A stretch of DNA of 64,000 nt from Clostridium_AD sp050717535 (GTDB taxonomy: Bacteria > Bacillota > Clostridia > Clostridiales > Clostridiaceae): contig NZ_JBOITM010000077.1 in assembly GCF_050717535.1 (NCBI RefSeq), positions 1 to 64,000 on the forward strand, written 5' to 3'. A program made the position numbers and the translations under genes. Below are positions 25,012 to 34,126 of this stretch, in pieces (within the stretch, counting starts at the first letter, position 1; each line of letters begins with the position of its first letter). Under the pieces are notes generated by a model. It was given only the letters and a program-made list of their open reading frames with translations. It searched no databases and had not been told where the DNA came from.

Positions 25012-25460
25012 GTAGGGTACAAAACAACTGAGCCAATGCTTATATGTTCATTCAATGAATATATAAACCAGCCAAAGTTTCATTACAAATTTCAAATATT
25101 AATTTATATTGAAACAGAGGGCGATTTTATACGGTTGGGAAAAGCCGTAATATAGTCGATATAGTAAAACATTTATTATATTATAGTTCCAACCTATCGT
25201 ATAAAGTCAAGCGAAGATCACATTGGGTGTTGTAATGAGTTTATATAGCCAAGAGGTTATATATAGTTGTGTAAATATCTTCTATGGTCGAACGAAACAT
25301 CATCAGTGGTAGTGATTTGTTTAATTAGGGTCGAAAGATGTTAACTATATAATAAATTATCTATGTTGGTGCTAGGTAAGTTGTTTTGTACCCCCATATT
25401 AAAAATTTTATGATGAATTTAAATACTAAAAGGAGTAGCAATTATTGCTACTCCTTTTTT
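25012..25460 (+). ncRNA. candidate large structured RNA closed by a 14-bp terminal helix
   Basis: Gene-free region. The ends pair perfectly over 14 bp (25015-25028 with 25380-25393). Inside are a chain of helices: 25041-25051/25055-25065 (11 bp, 3-nt loop); 25077-25082/25110-25115; 25126-25133/25198-25205 continuing as 25134-25138/25189-25193; 25242-25250/25255-25263 with an AAGA loop; and 25274-25281/25335-25342, enclosing 25295-25302/25313-25322. A strong terminator follows at 25428. GGTCGAA occurs twice in the 3' part. No open frame and no RNase P, tmRNA, SRP or group I/II core is recognised. Confidence 0.6.
25428..25460 (+). terminator. terminator after the large RNA candidate
   Basis: 12-bp stem AAAAGGAGTAGC with GCTACTCCTTTT and a 7-nt loop, ending in Ts. 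Confidence 0.9.
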
Positions 25461-25515
25461 CAAGCTAAGTTGTCATCACCTGATAAATGGCATGTGTTTT
25501 ATCCAAATTAAATTC

Positions 25516-25725
25516 TTACACGTTTACTTTTCGTTTTAAACTTAAGACTTTATAGGCTTCAATAATTAGTACTATTGCAAGAATGAATAACAAAACTGCA
25601 AAAGAGTCAAGAATAAAATTCTTATTTTCACTGAATATATGTTACTTAATTAGTGGGAATAATGCTGAAAGTGATACTGCAAACATAAAATCATAGGAAT
25701 TACAGACATAATAGTTTTCTGAAAC
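25516..25725 (-). pseudogene. C-terminal remnant of a membrane transporter
   Basis: On the minus strand, pieces in two frames read IPMI..., FAVSLSALFPLIK and then FAVLLFILAIVLIIEAYKVLSLKRK before a stop. This looks like the last two membrane helices and basic tail of a transporter, possibly of the carbon starvation CstA type. The frame is broken and the rest of the gene is missing. Confidence 0.45.
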
Positions 25726-25950
25726 TTCCTATATTAATTTAGTAGGTTTATATATAATATATTAAATTGAAATAGAAAATATGAATAAATATTAGGTACT
25801 ACCTACATGGCAAGTGACTAAATCAATAAAACTTATAAATAATTGTAATTTTATTGATATATATATAGTCTTTGACGGAGATTGGAGATATATTATATAG
25901 TATGATATAATATATCTAGAGTAGGAACTATTCTAAGTAAGGAGTGCATT

Positions 25951-26187
25951 ATGAGAAAAGTTTATAAAGACCCAAAAACTTTAGCAACAGCTTTAAGAGA
26001 TTTAGTAGATTTTTATTTAGATGGTGTAATTACATATGAAAAACTAAAAGAAAAAATAAATATTTTAATTGATGCAAATGAGGAAAGGCTTTACAAGAAT
26101 GGCAATATGTCTTTAAAAATATCTAATATAATAGGCAATTCTGGGGTAGCAATTATTAATAAGGTATTTACAGAAAGACAAAGTTAA
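25951..26187 (+). CDS. TIGR04540-type small protein
   Basis: 78 residues. MRKVYKDPKTLATALRDLVDFYLDGVITYEKLKEKI and RLYKNGN fit the small clostridial family TIGR04540, of unknown function. Ribosome binding site AAGGAG, own terminator. A likely promoter is TTGACG (25872) with TATAGT 18 bp further. Confidence 0.75.
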   Translation: MRKVYKDPKTLATALRDLVDFYLDGVITYEKLKEKINILIDANEERLYKNGNMSLKISNIIGNSGVAIINKVFTERQS

Positions 26188-26205
26188 TTAAATAAAAGCA
26201 ATGTT

Positions 26206-26238
26206 AACCGTACATCATATAGAGTGTGCGGTTTTTAT
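26206..26238 (+). terminator. terminator
   Basis: 9-bp stem AACCGTACA with TGTGCGGTT (one G-T pair), followed by Ts. Confidence 0.8.
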
Positions 26239-26257
26239 TTACAGAATAATAATTTTC

Positions 26258-26286
26258 TTGTATATATTCCTAGAAAATTATATAAT
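26258..26286 (+). promoter_or_regulatory. sigma-A promoter
   Basis: TTGTAT (26258-26263), 17 bp, TATAAT (26281-26286), ahead of the small basic protein gene. Confidence 0.6.
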
Positions 26287-26327
26287 GTATTAAATGTTAA
26301 AATGTTTAAATAGTAAGGAGTGATAAA

Positions 26328-26459
26328 ATGGCTAAGAATAAACCAGCTTTTCCGTCAAGTAACAATAAATCCTCAAATGATCAGGAATCTAAGGGAGATA
26401 ACAAAACACCTTTGCCAACAGCAAAAAAAGCCATAAGGGGTAACTCTAGGGGTCAATAA
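26328..26459 (+). CDS. 43-residue hydrophilic protein
   Basis: AGTAAGGAGTG precedes ATG 26328. The product MAKNKPAFPSSNNKSSNDQE... ends KKAIRGNSRGQ, basic and disordered, with no Cys or aromatic core. A promoter and a strong terminator frame it, so it is probably a real small gene. No family recognised. Confidence 0.65.
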   Translation: MAKNKPAFPSSNNKSSNDQESKGDNKTPLPTAKKAIRGNSRGQ

Positions 26460-26478
26460 ATAATAGTAAAGATTTAAA

Positions 26479-26527
26479 AAGAGCAGTAGTAACTGACTTT
26501 ATGTAAGTTACTACTGCTCTTATTTTT
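26479..26527. terminator. bidirectional terminator
   Basis: 16-bp perfect stem (AAGAGCAGTAGTAACT and complement), 11-nt loop. It serves the small gene and the MATE gene. Confidence 0.9.
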
Positions 26528-27894
26528 TAGTCATTATTTCTAATTAGACTTGTCTGCCATCCACCTTTTCTATATAGGTAATATCCGTATAGACATATAA
26601 TTAAATTACTAGAGCTCATGGAAATCCATATGCCTGTCGAACCCACCGATGTAAAATATTTAAAAAGCAATATCATAGGAAGTCTTACAAACCATAATCT
26701 ACTTATCTCCATATTCATGGAGTATTTTGTATGACCAGAGCCTTGAAATATTCCTTGGAATACACTAAATATACCCATTAATGGCATTGAAAAAGAAATG
26801 TATATTAAATATATGATTGCCTGAGCTATAACGTCATTATCGTCCTTAGAACGTATAAAAAAATTTACAATTGGCTTGTCTTGCCAAATCAACACAATAC
26901 ATCCTACAATTGAAAGGCTTATGGTAAGTTTTAAGGCCTTGGTGAAGGCTTCTTTAACGCGATCTAATTGACCTGAGCCAAGATTTTGCCCTACAATAGC
27001 TGTTAATGAAGCACCTATACCCATTGCCGGTTGCATAATAAGTGATGTAATTCTATTTACCATACCAAAGGCAGCAAGCGTTGAGGTGCCATAGGATACA
27101 ATAAAACCATTAAGTATTATAAAACCAAGAGCAGAACCAGTTTGTCCAATAGCGGATGGTATGGCAATCTTAAATAGTTTCTTTAATATGTGTTTATCAA
27201 AAGTAAAATTTTTAAAGTTGGGTTTTATTTTTGAAGCGGATTTATGAAGTATGTACAATCCAGCGCTTGCAAGAAGAACTTTTGATATAATAGTAGCTAC
27301 AGGAGCGCCTGCAATACCCATATTAAATTTAAATATAAATATAGGGTCTAATATAGCATTTATAATAACACTTATAGAACTTAATATAGTAGGTGTTAGA
27401 GTATTCCCTTGTGCACTCATAATTGCATTAAAACAAAAGAATAAAAATGTAAATGGCATGTCTAAAAATGTAATTTTTAAAAAAATTTCGCTATAATAAG
27501 CTAAATCGCCTTTGGCGCCCATTAGATTAATTATAATTGGGCTTAAGAAATATCCTACAAGGGAAAAGCAAATTGCGCACACAACAGAAATTGCAATAAG
27601 CTGAGACGCATAATTGGAGGCTTTATCGTATTTTGATGCACCAATAAATTGAGATAAAATTGCTGTTCCTGCAATAAATAATCCAATTCCTATAGAAATG
27701 AATAGAAACATAACTGGCCATACAAAAGATATTGCTGCAAACTGTATTGAACCTAGTTTACTTACCCAAATTCCATCAATTAAACTGTATAGAGTCTGAA
27801 TTAAATTACTAAGCATTATTGGTGCTGCCAAGGTTATTATTACTTTATACATTGGACCTTGCAGTATAAGATTCTTCCTTTCGTTCATATCCAT
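26527..27894 (-). CDS. MATE family efflux transporter
   Basis: Twelve-helix multidrug and toxin extrusion transporter of 455 residues, coupled to Na+ or H+. The N-terminal PMYKVIITLAAPIMLSNLIQTLYSLIDGIWVSKLG and the second-half GQTGSALGFIILNGFIVSYG are the usual MATE repeat motifs. The substrate is unknown. ATG 27894 is followed by a second in-frame ATG (MDMNERK). Divergent from the secreted pullulanase gene. Confidence 0.93.
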   Translation of the reverse strand: MDMNERKNLILQGPMYKVIITLAAPIMLSNLIQTLYSLIDGIWVSKLGSIQFAAISFVWPVMFLFISIGIGLFIAGTAILSQFIGASKYDKASNYASQLIAISVVCAICFSLVGYFLSPIIINLMGAKGDLAYYSEIFLKITFLDMPFTFLFFCFNAIMSAQGNTLTPTILSSISVIINAILDPIFIFKFNMGIAGAPVATIISKVLLASAGLYILHKSASKIKPNFKNFTFDKHILKKLFKIAIPSAIGQTGSALGFIILNGFIVSYGTSTLAAFGMVNRITSLIMQPAMGIGASLTAIVGQNLGSGQLDRVKEAFTKALKLTISLSIVGCIVLIWQDKPIVNFFIRSKDDNDVIAQAIIYLIYISFSMPLMGIFSVFQGIFQGSGHTKYSMNMEISRLWFVRLPMILLFKYFTSVGSTGIWISMSSSNLIICLYGYYLYRKGGWQTSLIRNND

Positions 27895-28134
27895 AAATTA
27901 ATCCCCCATTTTAGTAAAAAATGATATAATAGTAACGACATTATATATCATATGGTTTTTAAAATAAAGTATGAAGAGTGAAATGATTAATTTATTTACA
28001 CTATAATTTAAAATAAAGAGAGGTTTTATTAATTTTACGTAGAATACTTTACGTGGACTACTTTAAGACAAATACTTAGGTAGAGAAGATGGATTAATAT
28101 ACAATAATTTTGTTTTTTTTAGAGGAGGAAATTT

Positions 28135-30882
28135 ATGAATTTCAAGATAAGAAGTAATAAAAGTAAGATATTGAGCATTTTTCTTGCGACAATTTTAGTT
28201 ATGACAGAGTTGTTTTTGTTCGTGCCGAACGTGCAAACGTTTGCCCTAAGTGGCAAAACAAAGGTAATTATTCATTATGCTAAAACCCCAAGCAGTAATT
28301 TAAAATGGAATATGTGGTTATGGCCTGATAAAAAAGATGGAAGTGTGTTTGATTTTACTGGCAAGGATGAATTTGGTCAAGTTTGTGAAGCTGAGTTTGA
28401 TGGAGACCTTAATAAAATAGGATTTAGTGTGCGCACAGACGAATGGAAAAAAGACATTACGGATGATAGATTTATTGAAAAATTCAATAAGGGTGTTGGG
28501 GAAGTTTGGCTTAAAGGAGGCGACTCTAAAGTGTACTATTCTGCAGCTGAAGCAGCTGGTAAAAAGGCTACACAGGTTTCTGGGGTGCCTGGAATTATTT
28601 TAGGTAAAACAGCTAAATTCACTAGCGCAAAATTAGATGAAATGACTAGTATAAGCATAGAAACTAATTTGGCATTCCCATTTAGCACAAGCGGAGATGA
28701 AGGAATTATAGTTAAGGGCGATGGCAAGATTTTACCCGTGAAAAAGGTTACAAGCGATGAAGTAATTGATGGGACTACAACAATTGCCAAAATAGAGCTA
28801 AGTGAAAATGTGAACCTAGGACAAAAACTTACAGTATCTAAGGTAGGTTTTGCAGAAAAAGAAGTAGTGCTTGGGGATGTAATGAAAAGTGCTAGTTTTG
28901 ATAAAATGTTTTATTATGAAGGAAATGATTTAGGTAATACTTATTCTAAAAATAAAACAAGCTTTAGGGTATGGGCACCAACTGCAACAGAAGTAAAGCT
29001 TGTAGCATATAAAAATTGGAATGATAAGATTGGTATTGACACAATTATGAAAAAAGGCGAAAAAGGAACATGGACTTTTGATTTAGATGGAGATCAAAAG
29101 AATTTATTTTATACATATAAAGTTAACATTGGTGGAGTATGGAACGAGGCTGTAGATCCTTATGCTCGTTCCGTAGCTGCAAATGGAGATAAGGGTGCTG
29201 TAATCGACTTAACAGAATCAAATCCTGTAGTATGGAAGCCAAGTGAAAAGCCTAATTTTACAAATTTAAATGATGCAATTATATATGAACTACATGTAAG
29301 AGATTTTTCTATAGACAAAAACAGTGGCATGCTAAATAAGGGTAAGTTTCTAGCATTTACAGAGAAAGGAACAAAGGGGACTGATGGTACGCCTACAGGT
29401 GTTGATTATTTAAAGGATTTAGGTGTAACACACGTAGAACTTATGCCAATATTTGATTATGCTAGTGTGGATGAAACTTCAAGTAAGATACAATATAACT
29501 GGGGGTACGATCCTAAAAACTACAATTCACCTGAAGGAAGTTATTCAACTGATCCATATCACCCAGATGCGAGAGTTAAGGAATTGAAGCGTGCAATACA
29601 ATCTCTTCATGACAATGGAATGAGGGTAAATATGGACGTGGTTTATAATCATATGTACAGTAGTGTTAATTCTAATTTCAATAAATTAGTACCAGGATAT
29701 TTTTTTAGATACAATGAAGATGGTTCTGATTCAAATGAAAGTGGTTGTGGAAATACAATAGCTTCAGAGAATTCAATGGCAAGAAAGTTTATTGTTGATT
29801 CCGTGATGTATTGGGCAAAAGAATATAATTTAGATGGATTTAGATTTGATCTCATGGGTCTTATTGATATAAAGACAATGAATGAAGTTAGAAAAAGCCT
29901 AAGTAGTTTAAATCCATCCATACTTGTTATTGGAGAGGGGTGGAATATGGAAACTACTCTTTTAGAAGATACAAGTGCAACGCAGAAAAATGCCAGTAAA
30001 ATGCCTCAAATATCAATTTTTAACGATACTATTAGAGATGGAATAAAAGGTAGTGTATTCGATGCAAAAGCTAAGGGTTTTGTTAATGGAAAGGCTAATG
30101 AAGAGATAGACATAAAAAAAGGAATAGTGGGAGGAATAGATTACTCAAGTGATATAACCACTTGGGGGAAAATAGCCCCAGTTCAATCTATTACTTATGT
30201 TGAATCCCACGATAATAACACATTATGGGATAAACTCCTTCTAACTAACCCAAAAGATACTGCTGAAACAAGATTAAAAATGCACAAAATGGCAGATTCA
30301 ATGATTCTTACTTCACAAGGAATCCCGTTTTTCCAAGCGGGACAGGAATTTTTAAGAACAAAAGGTGGAAATAACAACTCCTATAAGTCCAATGATACTG
30401 TAAATAAAATTGATTGGGCATTAAAATCTAAAAACATTGACACTGTTAATTATTTCAAAGGTTTAATAAAATTAAGAGAGGCACATCCTGCCTTCAGAAT
30501 GACTACGGCGGACATGATTAAGCAAAATTTGAAATTTTTAATAGTTCCTGAAAATGTGGTTGCATATGACATAGCCCACAATGCTAATATGGATACATGG
30601 TCTGACATCGTAGTTGCCTTCAATGCAAATAAAAAAGATGTAGTAGTTAAATTATCTAAAAAAGCCACTTGGAATATTGTAGTGAATGGAGAAAAAGCAG
30701 GAGTTAAAACTATAAAACAATTTAAAGGCGATAAATTAGTAGTTCCTGCATTAAGTACTATTGTAATTTATGATGCACAAGAAAATATATTTATGACATT
30801 AAGCTTTTGGATTTATACTATATTAATTTTAGCTGGAATTGCAAGCATAATATGGTTTATAAGGAACAGAAAAAAAGCATAG
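28135..30882 (+). CDS. pulA: secreted, membrane-anchored type I pullulanase
   Basis: Hydrolyses alpha-1,6 bonds of pullulan and branched alpha-glucans outside the cell. Order: signal peptide (1 to about 38), starch-binding PUD/CBM41 domain (about 42-110), a linker domain, CBM48 (about 260-350), GH13_14 catalytic domain with YNWGYDP, nucleophile Asp572 in DGFRFDLMGL, acid/base Glu601 in GEGWN and Asp693 in ESHDNN, a C-terminal beta domain, and a final membrane helix with basic tail (about 890-915) in place of a sortase signal. Ribosome binding site AGAGGAGG. A LacI-type operator lies inside its signal-peptide codons. Confidence 0.96.
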   Translation: MNFKIRSNKSKILSIFLATILVMTELFLFVPNVQTFALSGKTKVIIHYAKTPSSNLKWNMWLWPDKKDGSVFDFTGKDEFGQVCEAEFDGDLNKIGFSVRTDEWKKDITDDRFIEKFNKGVGEVWLKGGDSKVYYSAAEAAGKKATQVSGVPGIILGKTAKFTSAKLDEMTSISIETNLAFPFSTSGDEGIIVKGDGKILPVKKVTSDEVIDGTTTIAKIELSENVNLGQKLTVSKVGFAEKEVVLGDVMKSASFDKMFYYEGNDLGNTYSKNKTSFRVWAPTATEVKLVAYKNWNDKIGIDTIMKKGEKGTWTFDLDGDQKNLFYTYKVNIGGVWNEAVDPYARSVAANGDKGAVIDLTESNPVVWKPSEKPNFTNLNDAIIYELHVRDFSIDKNSGMLNKGKFLAFTEKGTKGTDGTPTGVDYLKDLGVTHVELMPIFDYASVDETSSKIQYNWGYDPKNYNSPEGSYSTDPYHPDARVKELKRAIQSLHDNGMRVNMDVVYNHMYSSVNSNFNKLVPGYFFRYNEDGSDSNESGCGNTIASENSMARKFIVDSVMYWAKEYNLDGFRFDLMGLIDIKTMNEVRKSLSSLNPSILVIGEGWNMETTLLEDTSATQKNASKMPQISIFNDTIRDGIKGSVFDAKAKGFVNGKANEEIDIKKGIVGGIDYSSDITTWGKIAPVQSITYVESHDNNTLWDKLLLTNPKDTAETRLKMHKMADSMILTSQGIPFFQAGQEFLRTKGGNNNSYKSNDTVNKIDWALKSKNIDTVNYFKGLIKLREAHPAFRMTTADMIKQNLKFLIVPENVVAYDIAHNANMDTWSDIVVAFNANKKDVVVKLSKKATWNIVVNGEKAGVKTIKQFKGDKLVVPALSTIVIYDAQENIFMTLSFWIYTILILAGIASIIWFIRNRKKA
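28233..28244. promoter_or_regulatory. intragenic LacI/MalR-type operator
   Basis: GCAAACGTTTGC, a perfect 12-bp palindrome matching the MalR-type consensus, placed about 100 bp into the pullulanase coding sequence. Similar sites lie before the LacI regulator at 46231. Confidence 0.6.
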
Positions 30883-30903
30883 GATTATAACACATTGTTT
30901 TTT

Positions 30904-30950
30904 TTACAAGGTCTTTATATTAAAATATAAGGACCTTGTAATAGTTTATT
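30904..30950 (+). terminator. pullulanase gene terminator
   Basis: Stem of about 16 bp (arms 30905-30920 and 30925-30940) followed by TAGTTTATT. Confidence 0.7.
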
Positions 30951-30971
30951 CATTATCAAGGAGATGCTAAA

Positions 30972-31880
30972 ATGTTAAAAATATTACTTTTTATATCAAT
31001 TTTAATTATTATAGCTATTTTTATTATAGGGTGGCATTTTTCTAGTATAATTATACATCCTAAGGTTGCAAAGTATAATTATACTTATGATTATGAAGTG
31101 GAAAAAGGGGAGATTGAAGTAAAAACATTAAATGACTTGGAAAAACAAGAAGTATATATAGATTCTCAGTATGGCTATAAAATTCACGGATTTTTCTTTC
31201 CTAATAAAGATTCAAAAAAAATCATAATCTTGTGTCATGGAATAACCTGGAGTTTATATGGTTCTGTTAAATATATGGATATTTTTTTAAAAAGAGGTTT
31301 TGCTGTCTTTATTTATGATCATAGAAATCATGGCCTAAGTGGAGGAGGGGACACTTCTTTTGGGTATTATGAAAAGTTTGATCTGAGAAAATGTACAGAT
31401 TGGCTATATAACAAATTAGGAAGTGATATAACGGTAGGTTTGCATGGCGAGTCTATGGGGGCTGGTACAGTTCTTCAAAATATTGCAATAGACCCACGAA
31501 TTAAGTTTTGTATAGATGACTGTGGATACTCTGATGCACAAGATTTATTTAAACATAGATTAGAAAAAGATTATAATATTAGAAAATTTCCTTTGGTGAA
31601 ATTAGCGAGTAAAATCAGTAAAATGAGAGTTGGATGGGATTTTAAGGATGTATCACCTATAACTACTTTATCTAAAATAGAAATACCAATATTGTTTATT
31701 CATGGTGAAGAGGATGATTATGTACCAACTTATATGTGTAAACAAATGTACTCTGTAAAAAAGGGCTATAAAGAGATATATATTGTTCCCGGTGCCGGTC
31801 ATGCAGAAGCATATTGGAAGAACAAAGATAAATATGAAAAAAAAGTTGATGGATTTTTGAAAGCTATAAATATAATATAA
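30972..31880 (+). CDS. membrane-anchored alpha/beta hydrolase (YqkD-like)
   Basis: Hydrolase with one N-terminal helix (about 2-24) and an extracytoplasmic or membrane-facing domain. The nucleophile elbow is GLHGESMGAG (Ser), with the oxyanion segment LCHGITWSLYG, the acid residue in HGEEDDYVP and the final His in PGAGHAEAY. The layout resembles YqkD/S9-like esterases. The substrate is unknown. Ribosome binding site AAGGAGATG. Confidence 0.87.
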   Translation: MLKILLFISILIIIAIFIIGWHFSSIIIHPKVAKYNYTYDYEVEKGEIEVKTLNDLEKQEVYIDSQYGYKIHGFFFPNKDSKKIIILCHGITWSLYGSVKYMDIFLKRGFAVFIYDHRNHGLSGGGDTSFGYYEKFDLRKCTDWLYNKLGSDITVGLHGESMGAGTVLQNIAIDPRIKFCIDDCGYSDAQDLFKHRLEKDYNIRKFPLVKLASKISKMRVGWDFKDVSPITTLSKIEIPILFIHGEEDDYVPTYMCKQMYSVKKGYKEIYIVPGAGHAEAYWKNKDKYEKKVDGFLKAINII

Positions 31881-31970
31881 GCTGGGATAGCTATGCAATT
31901 TCCACTGAAGTTTGAACAATTTCACAGTAGTGTGATATACTGAGACTACAAGTAAAATTATAAATAACGT

Positions 31971-31999
31971 ACCACCTTTATTAGGGTGGTTTTTATATT
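31971..31999 (+). terminator. terminator
   Basis: ACCACC with GGTGGT, 8-nt loop, followed by Ts. Confidence 0.8.
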
Positions 32000-32022
32000 G
32001 TAGAAAGGGAGGTTTTTGTTTA

Positions 32023-32967
32023 ATGTTTCAGTTACCACAGAATGATATGAAGTATTTATACACAACAAACTATTCTAAAGATGAAGAAAGTCTATGCAAA
32101 ATGGAAACAAAGTGCCTCTTTAATAAGCCTCTTGATGGAAAGCACATATTTTCTGATATTTATGTAGAGCCATCAAGAAGTCCTTTTATAAAAAAATGCA
32201 TTTCCATAATGTATACTGGAGACACAATGAAGCAAATTATTGATCAAATTGTTATGGACAAACTTACTAGTACAGATTATAAGGTTGCTTATATCAATGC
32301 TGCTGATGAAATCATGGGTTTTCATGAAGGACGTAGTATTGAATTCGAAGTGGGATTTAATATACTTGGAGAAGCTGAAATGAAAAATCCTAAAATCACC
32401 TTTGGTATTACAAAAATAGATAATAAATGGATGTTTGGTGAAATTGAAAGCAATACGTCAGACTGGTTATTTCATAACAAAAAACCTTTTTCATATTCTA
32501 ATGCTCTAAAGGTGAATGTTTGTAGAGCACTAGTTAACATAGCAGTAGGTAATAATCTAGATTTAAGCGTTGTAGACCCCTGTTGTGGAATCGGAACTGT
32601 ACTAATTGAAGCTATTTCAATGGGAATTAACATTAGCGGGTATGAGATAAATCCCTTTATAGGTAAAAATGCCAAAACAAACCTTAGATATTTTGGATAT
32701 GAAGACGTGATAACTATTGGTGACATGAATGATATTAAACATAAGTATAACGTGGCCATAGTTGATCTTCCATATGGAATATTTACACAAATTACCACAG
32801 GTGAGCAGTTAGCTATTATGGATAGTGCTCGTAGAATAGCTGATAAAATGGTGATTATTACATTTGATGACATGGAGCAGCAAATAACCTCCGTTGGGTT
32901 CAATATAGATGATAGATGTACTGTTTCTAAAGGAACCTTTATAAGACATATATTTATTTGCAGTTAA
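32023..32967 (+). CDS. TRM11-like SAM-dependent methyltransferase
   Basis: Rossmann-fold methyltransferase resembling the TRM11/UPF0020 group that methylates tRNA guanine. The C-terminal half carries the SAM motif VVDPCCGIGTVLIEA and the catalytic DLPYG (a D/NPPY-type motif). The N-terminal half is a divergent substrate-binding region ending in the FSYSNALKVNVCRALVN helix. The true substrate, RNA or other, is not known. GGGAGG is upstream of ATG. Confidence 0.82.
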   Translation: MFQLPQNDMKYLYTTNYSKDEESLCKMETKCLFNKPLDGKHIFSDIYVEPSRSPFIKKCISIMYTGDTMKQIIDQIVMDKLTSTDYKVAYINAADEIMGFHEGRSIEFEVGFNILGEAEMKNPKITFGITKIDNKWMFGEIESNTSDWLFHNKKPFSYSNALKVNVCRALVNIAVGNNLDLSVVDPCCGIGTVLIEAISMGINISGYEINPFIGKNAKTNLRYFGYEDVITIGDMNDIKHKYNVAIVDLPYGIFTQITTGEQLAIMDSARRIADKMVIITFDDMEQQITSVGFNIDDRCTVSKGTFIRHIFICS

Positions 32968-33059
32968 CAATTCCTTGATTTGCGGTCAGCGGGTCTTGTA
33001 GAATAAGTGTGAACTGAGGACAAGCGAAAGGATTGAGTCAATAGACAAAATGCAGGGAG
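32968..33059 (+). other. structured leader of the next gene
   Basis: A 100-bp gap with above-average GC. CAATTCCTT (32968-32976) pairs with AAGGATTG (33028-33035), and CTTGT (32995-32999) pairs with ACAAG (33020-33024). It ends at the GGGAGG of the next gene. This could be a small regulatory leader. No known riboswitch recognised. Confidence 0.4.
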
Positions 33060-33068
33060 GGATTAATT

Positions 33069-33374
33069 ATGGCAAAAAAAAATAGTACAAACAACAATCT
33101 TTTATATAATACCAAGGCAAATGCTTCACCACAAATATACTCTCTATTCATAAAATTAGTAAACGAGGATAAAGAAAAATTAGCACAATTAGTGATAAAA
33201 GTTGATTATTTATTAGAATATGCAAGTTCTTGCATAAAGCAAAAGGACTTTGATGGAGCTAAGGAAGGTCTAAAAATGGCTGAAAGTAGAATAGATATTT
33301 TGAAAGGCGAAAAAGTAGATACGAAACATCTAGAATATCTATATGCTGGAATAGCTAAAAAGGCAAAAATATAA
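33069..33374 (+). CDS. hypothetical helical protein
   Basis: 101 residues. After a polar N-terminus (MAKKNSTNNN) the protein is predicted all-helical (LVIKVDYLLEYASSCIKQKDFDGAKEGLKMAESRI), a pattern like a single helical hairpin or TPR-like unit. No family recognised. Strong GGGAGG and a strong terminator show it is a real gene. Confidence 0.75.
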   Translation: MAKKNSTNNNLLYNTKANASPQIYSLFIKLVNEDKEKLAQLVIKVDYLLEYASSCIKQKDFDGAKEGLKMAESRIDILKGEKVDTKHLEYLYAGIAKKAKI

Positions 33375-33426
33375 TGGAGTAAGCATATTTGATTACATTT
33401 AAATATGCTTACTCCATTTTTTTTAT
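33373..33426 (+). terminator. terminator
   Basis: 18-bp perfect stem (arms 33373-33390 and 33401-33418), 10-nt loop, followed by eight Ts. Confidence 0.92.
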
Positions 33427-33463
33427 TTTAGTGTTTATTTATGTCCTTTAATTTAATAGTTTC

Positions 33464-33616
33464 TTACCTGATTTTTTTCCCTGAAATCCTATCTACTATA
33501 AAAACTATTGCAGCTACTATAAGTAACGTATTAATCATACCGCCGCCAATTTTAAATATAAGACCCAAAGCCCAAAAGAATACAACTATTCCGCCTAACC
33601 AACGTAAAAATCCCAT
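33464..33616 (-). CDS. lmo0937-type small membrane protein (copy 1)
   Basis: 50 residues: MGFLRWLGGIVVFFWALGLI, a short loop FKIGGGM, a second helix and a basic end (DRISGKKIR). It fits the lmo0937/DUF5670 family of two-helix membrane peptides often induced by envelope stress. Ribosome binding site GAAAGGTAG. A close paralogue lies 143 bp away. Confidence 0.8.
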   Translation of the reverse strand: MGFLRWLGGIVVFFWALGLIFKIGGGMINTLLIVAAIVFIVDRISGKKIR

Positions 33617-33758
33617 ATAAAACACTACCTTTCACATATGAATTTATTAACTATATGTTCCAACATTATATCAATAAACTCATATATTTACAATAAGTTA
33701 GTGCTTTCTATGATTTTAAAAAAAATGGCTAATCTTAGTCTATTTTTAGTACAATACT

Positions 33759-33914
33759 TTAGGAGATTCGTTTTCTTCCAAAGACCATATCTACTATGAA
33801 AACTATAGCAGCAACTACAAGCAACAGATGTATCATACTTCCTCCAATTTTGAATATAAGTCCTAAGGCCCAAAAGAATACAACTATTCCGCCTAACCAG
33901 CGTAAAAACCCCAT
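33759..33914 (-). CDS. lmo0937-type small membrane protein (copy 2)
   Basis: 51 residues. The first 25 match copy 1 exactly, and the two diverge in the second helix and tail (SMIHLLLVVAAIVFIVDMVF). The same GAAAGGTAG site precedes it. This is a tandem duplication with the upstream region included. The first copy in transcription order is this one. Confidence 0.8.
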   Translation of the reverse strand: MGFLRWLGGIVVFFWALGLIFKIGGSMIHLLLVVAAIVFIVDMVFGRKRIS

Positions 33915-34126
33915 ATATTACACTACCTTTCACATATATATTTATTTGCTAGATCTATATATATTATAATAACCCCAATTTAGTTAAAATATGCGAAATG
34001 TTTTATATATAAATTAGCTCTAGTGCTAGAAGATACCGATGTAAGTATGCGGCCTTAAAAAAGTTAGTAAGTATTCTAGTTTAATTTTGTTGTATAATAT
34101 AATTAAACATAGGGTAGGGTGATGAG

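Noticed and set aside
25015..25393. RNase P RNA, tmRNA, or a group I or II intron at this place
   Set aside because: No GAGGAAAGTC-type core, no CCA end with a tRNA-like T loop, no GACTA-type catalytic core and no domain V motif are visible.
28233..28244. CcpA cre site
   Set aside because: It differs from the cre consensus at several flanking positions and is a perfect MalR-type GCAAACGTTTGC. CcpA binding cannot be excluded, though.
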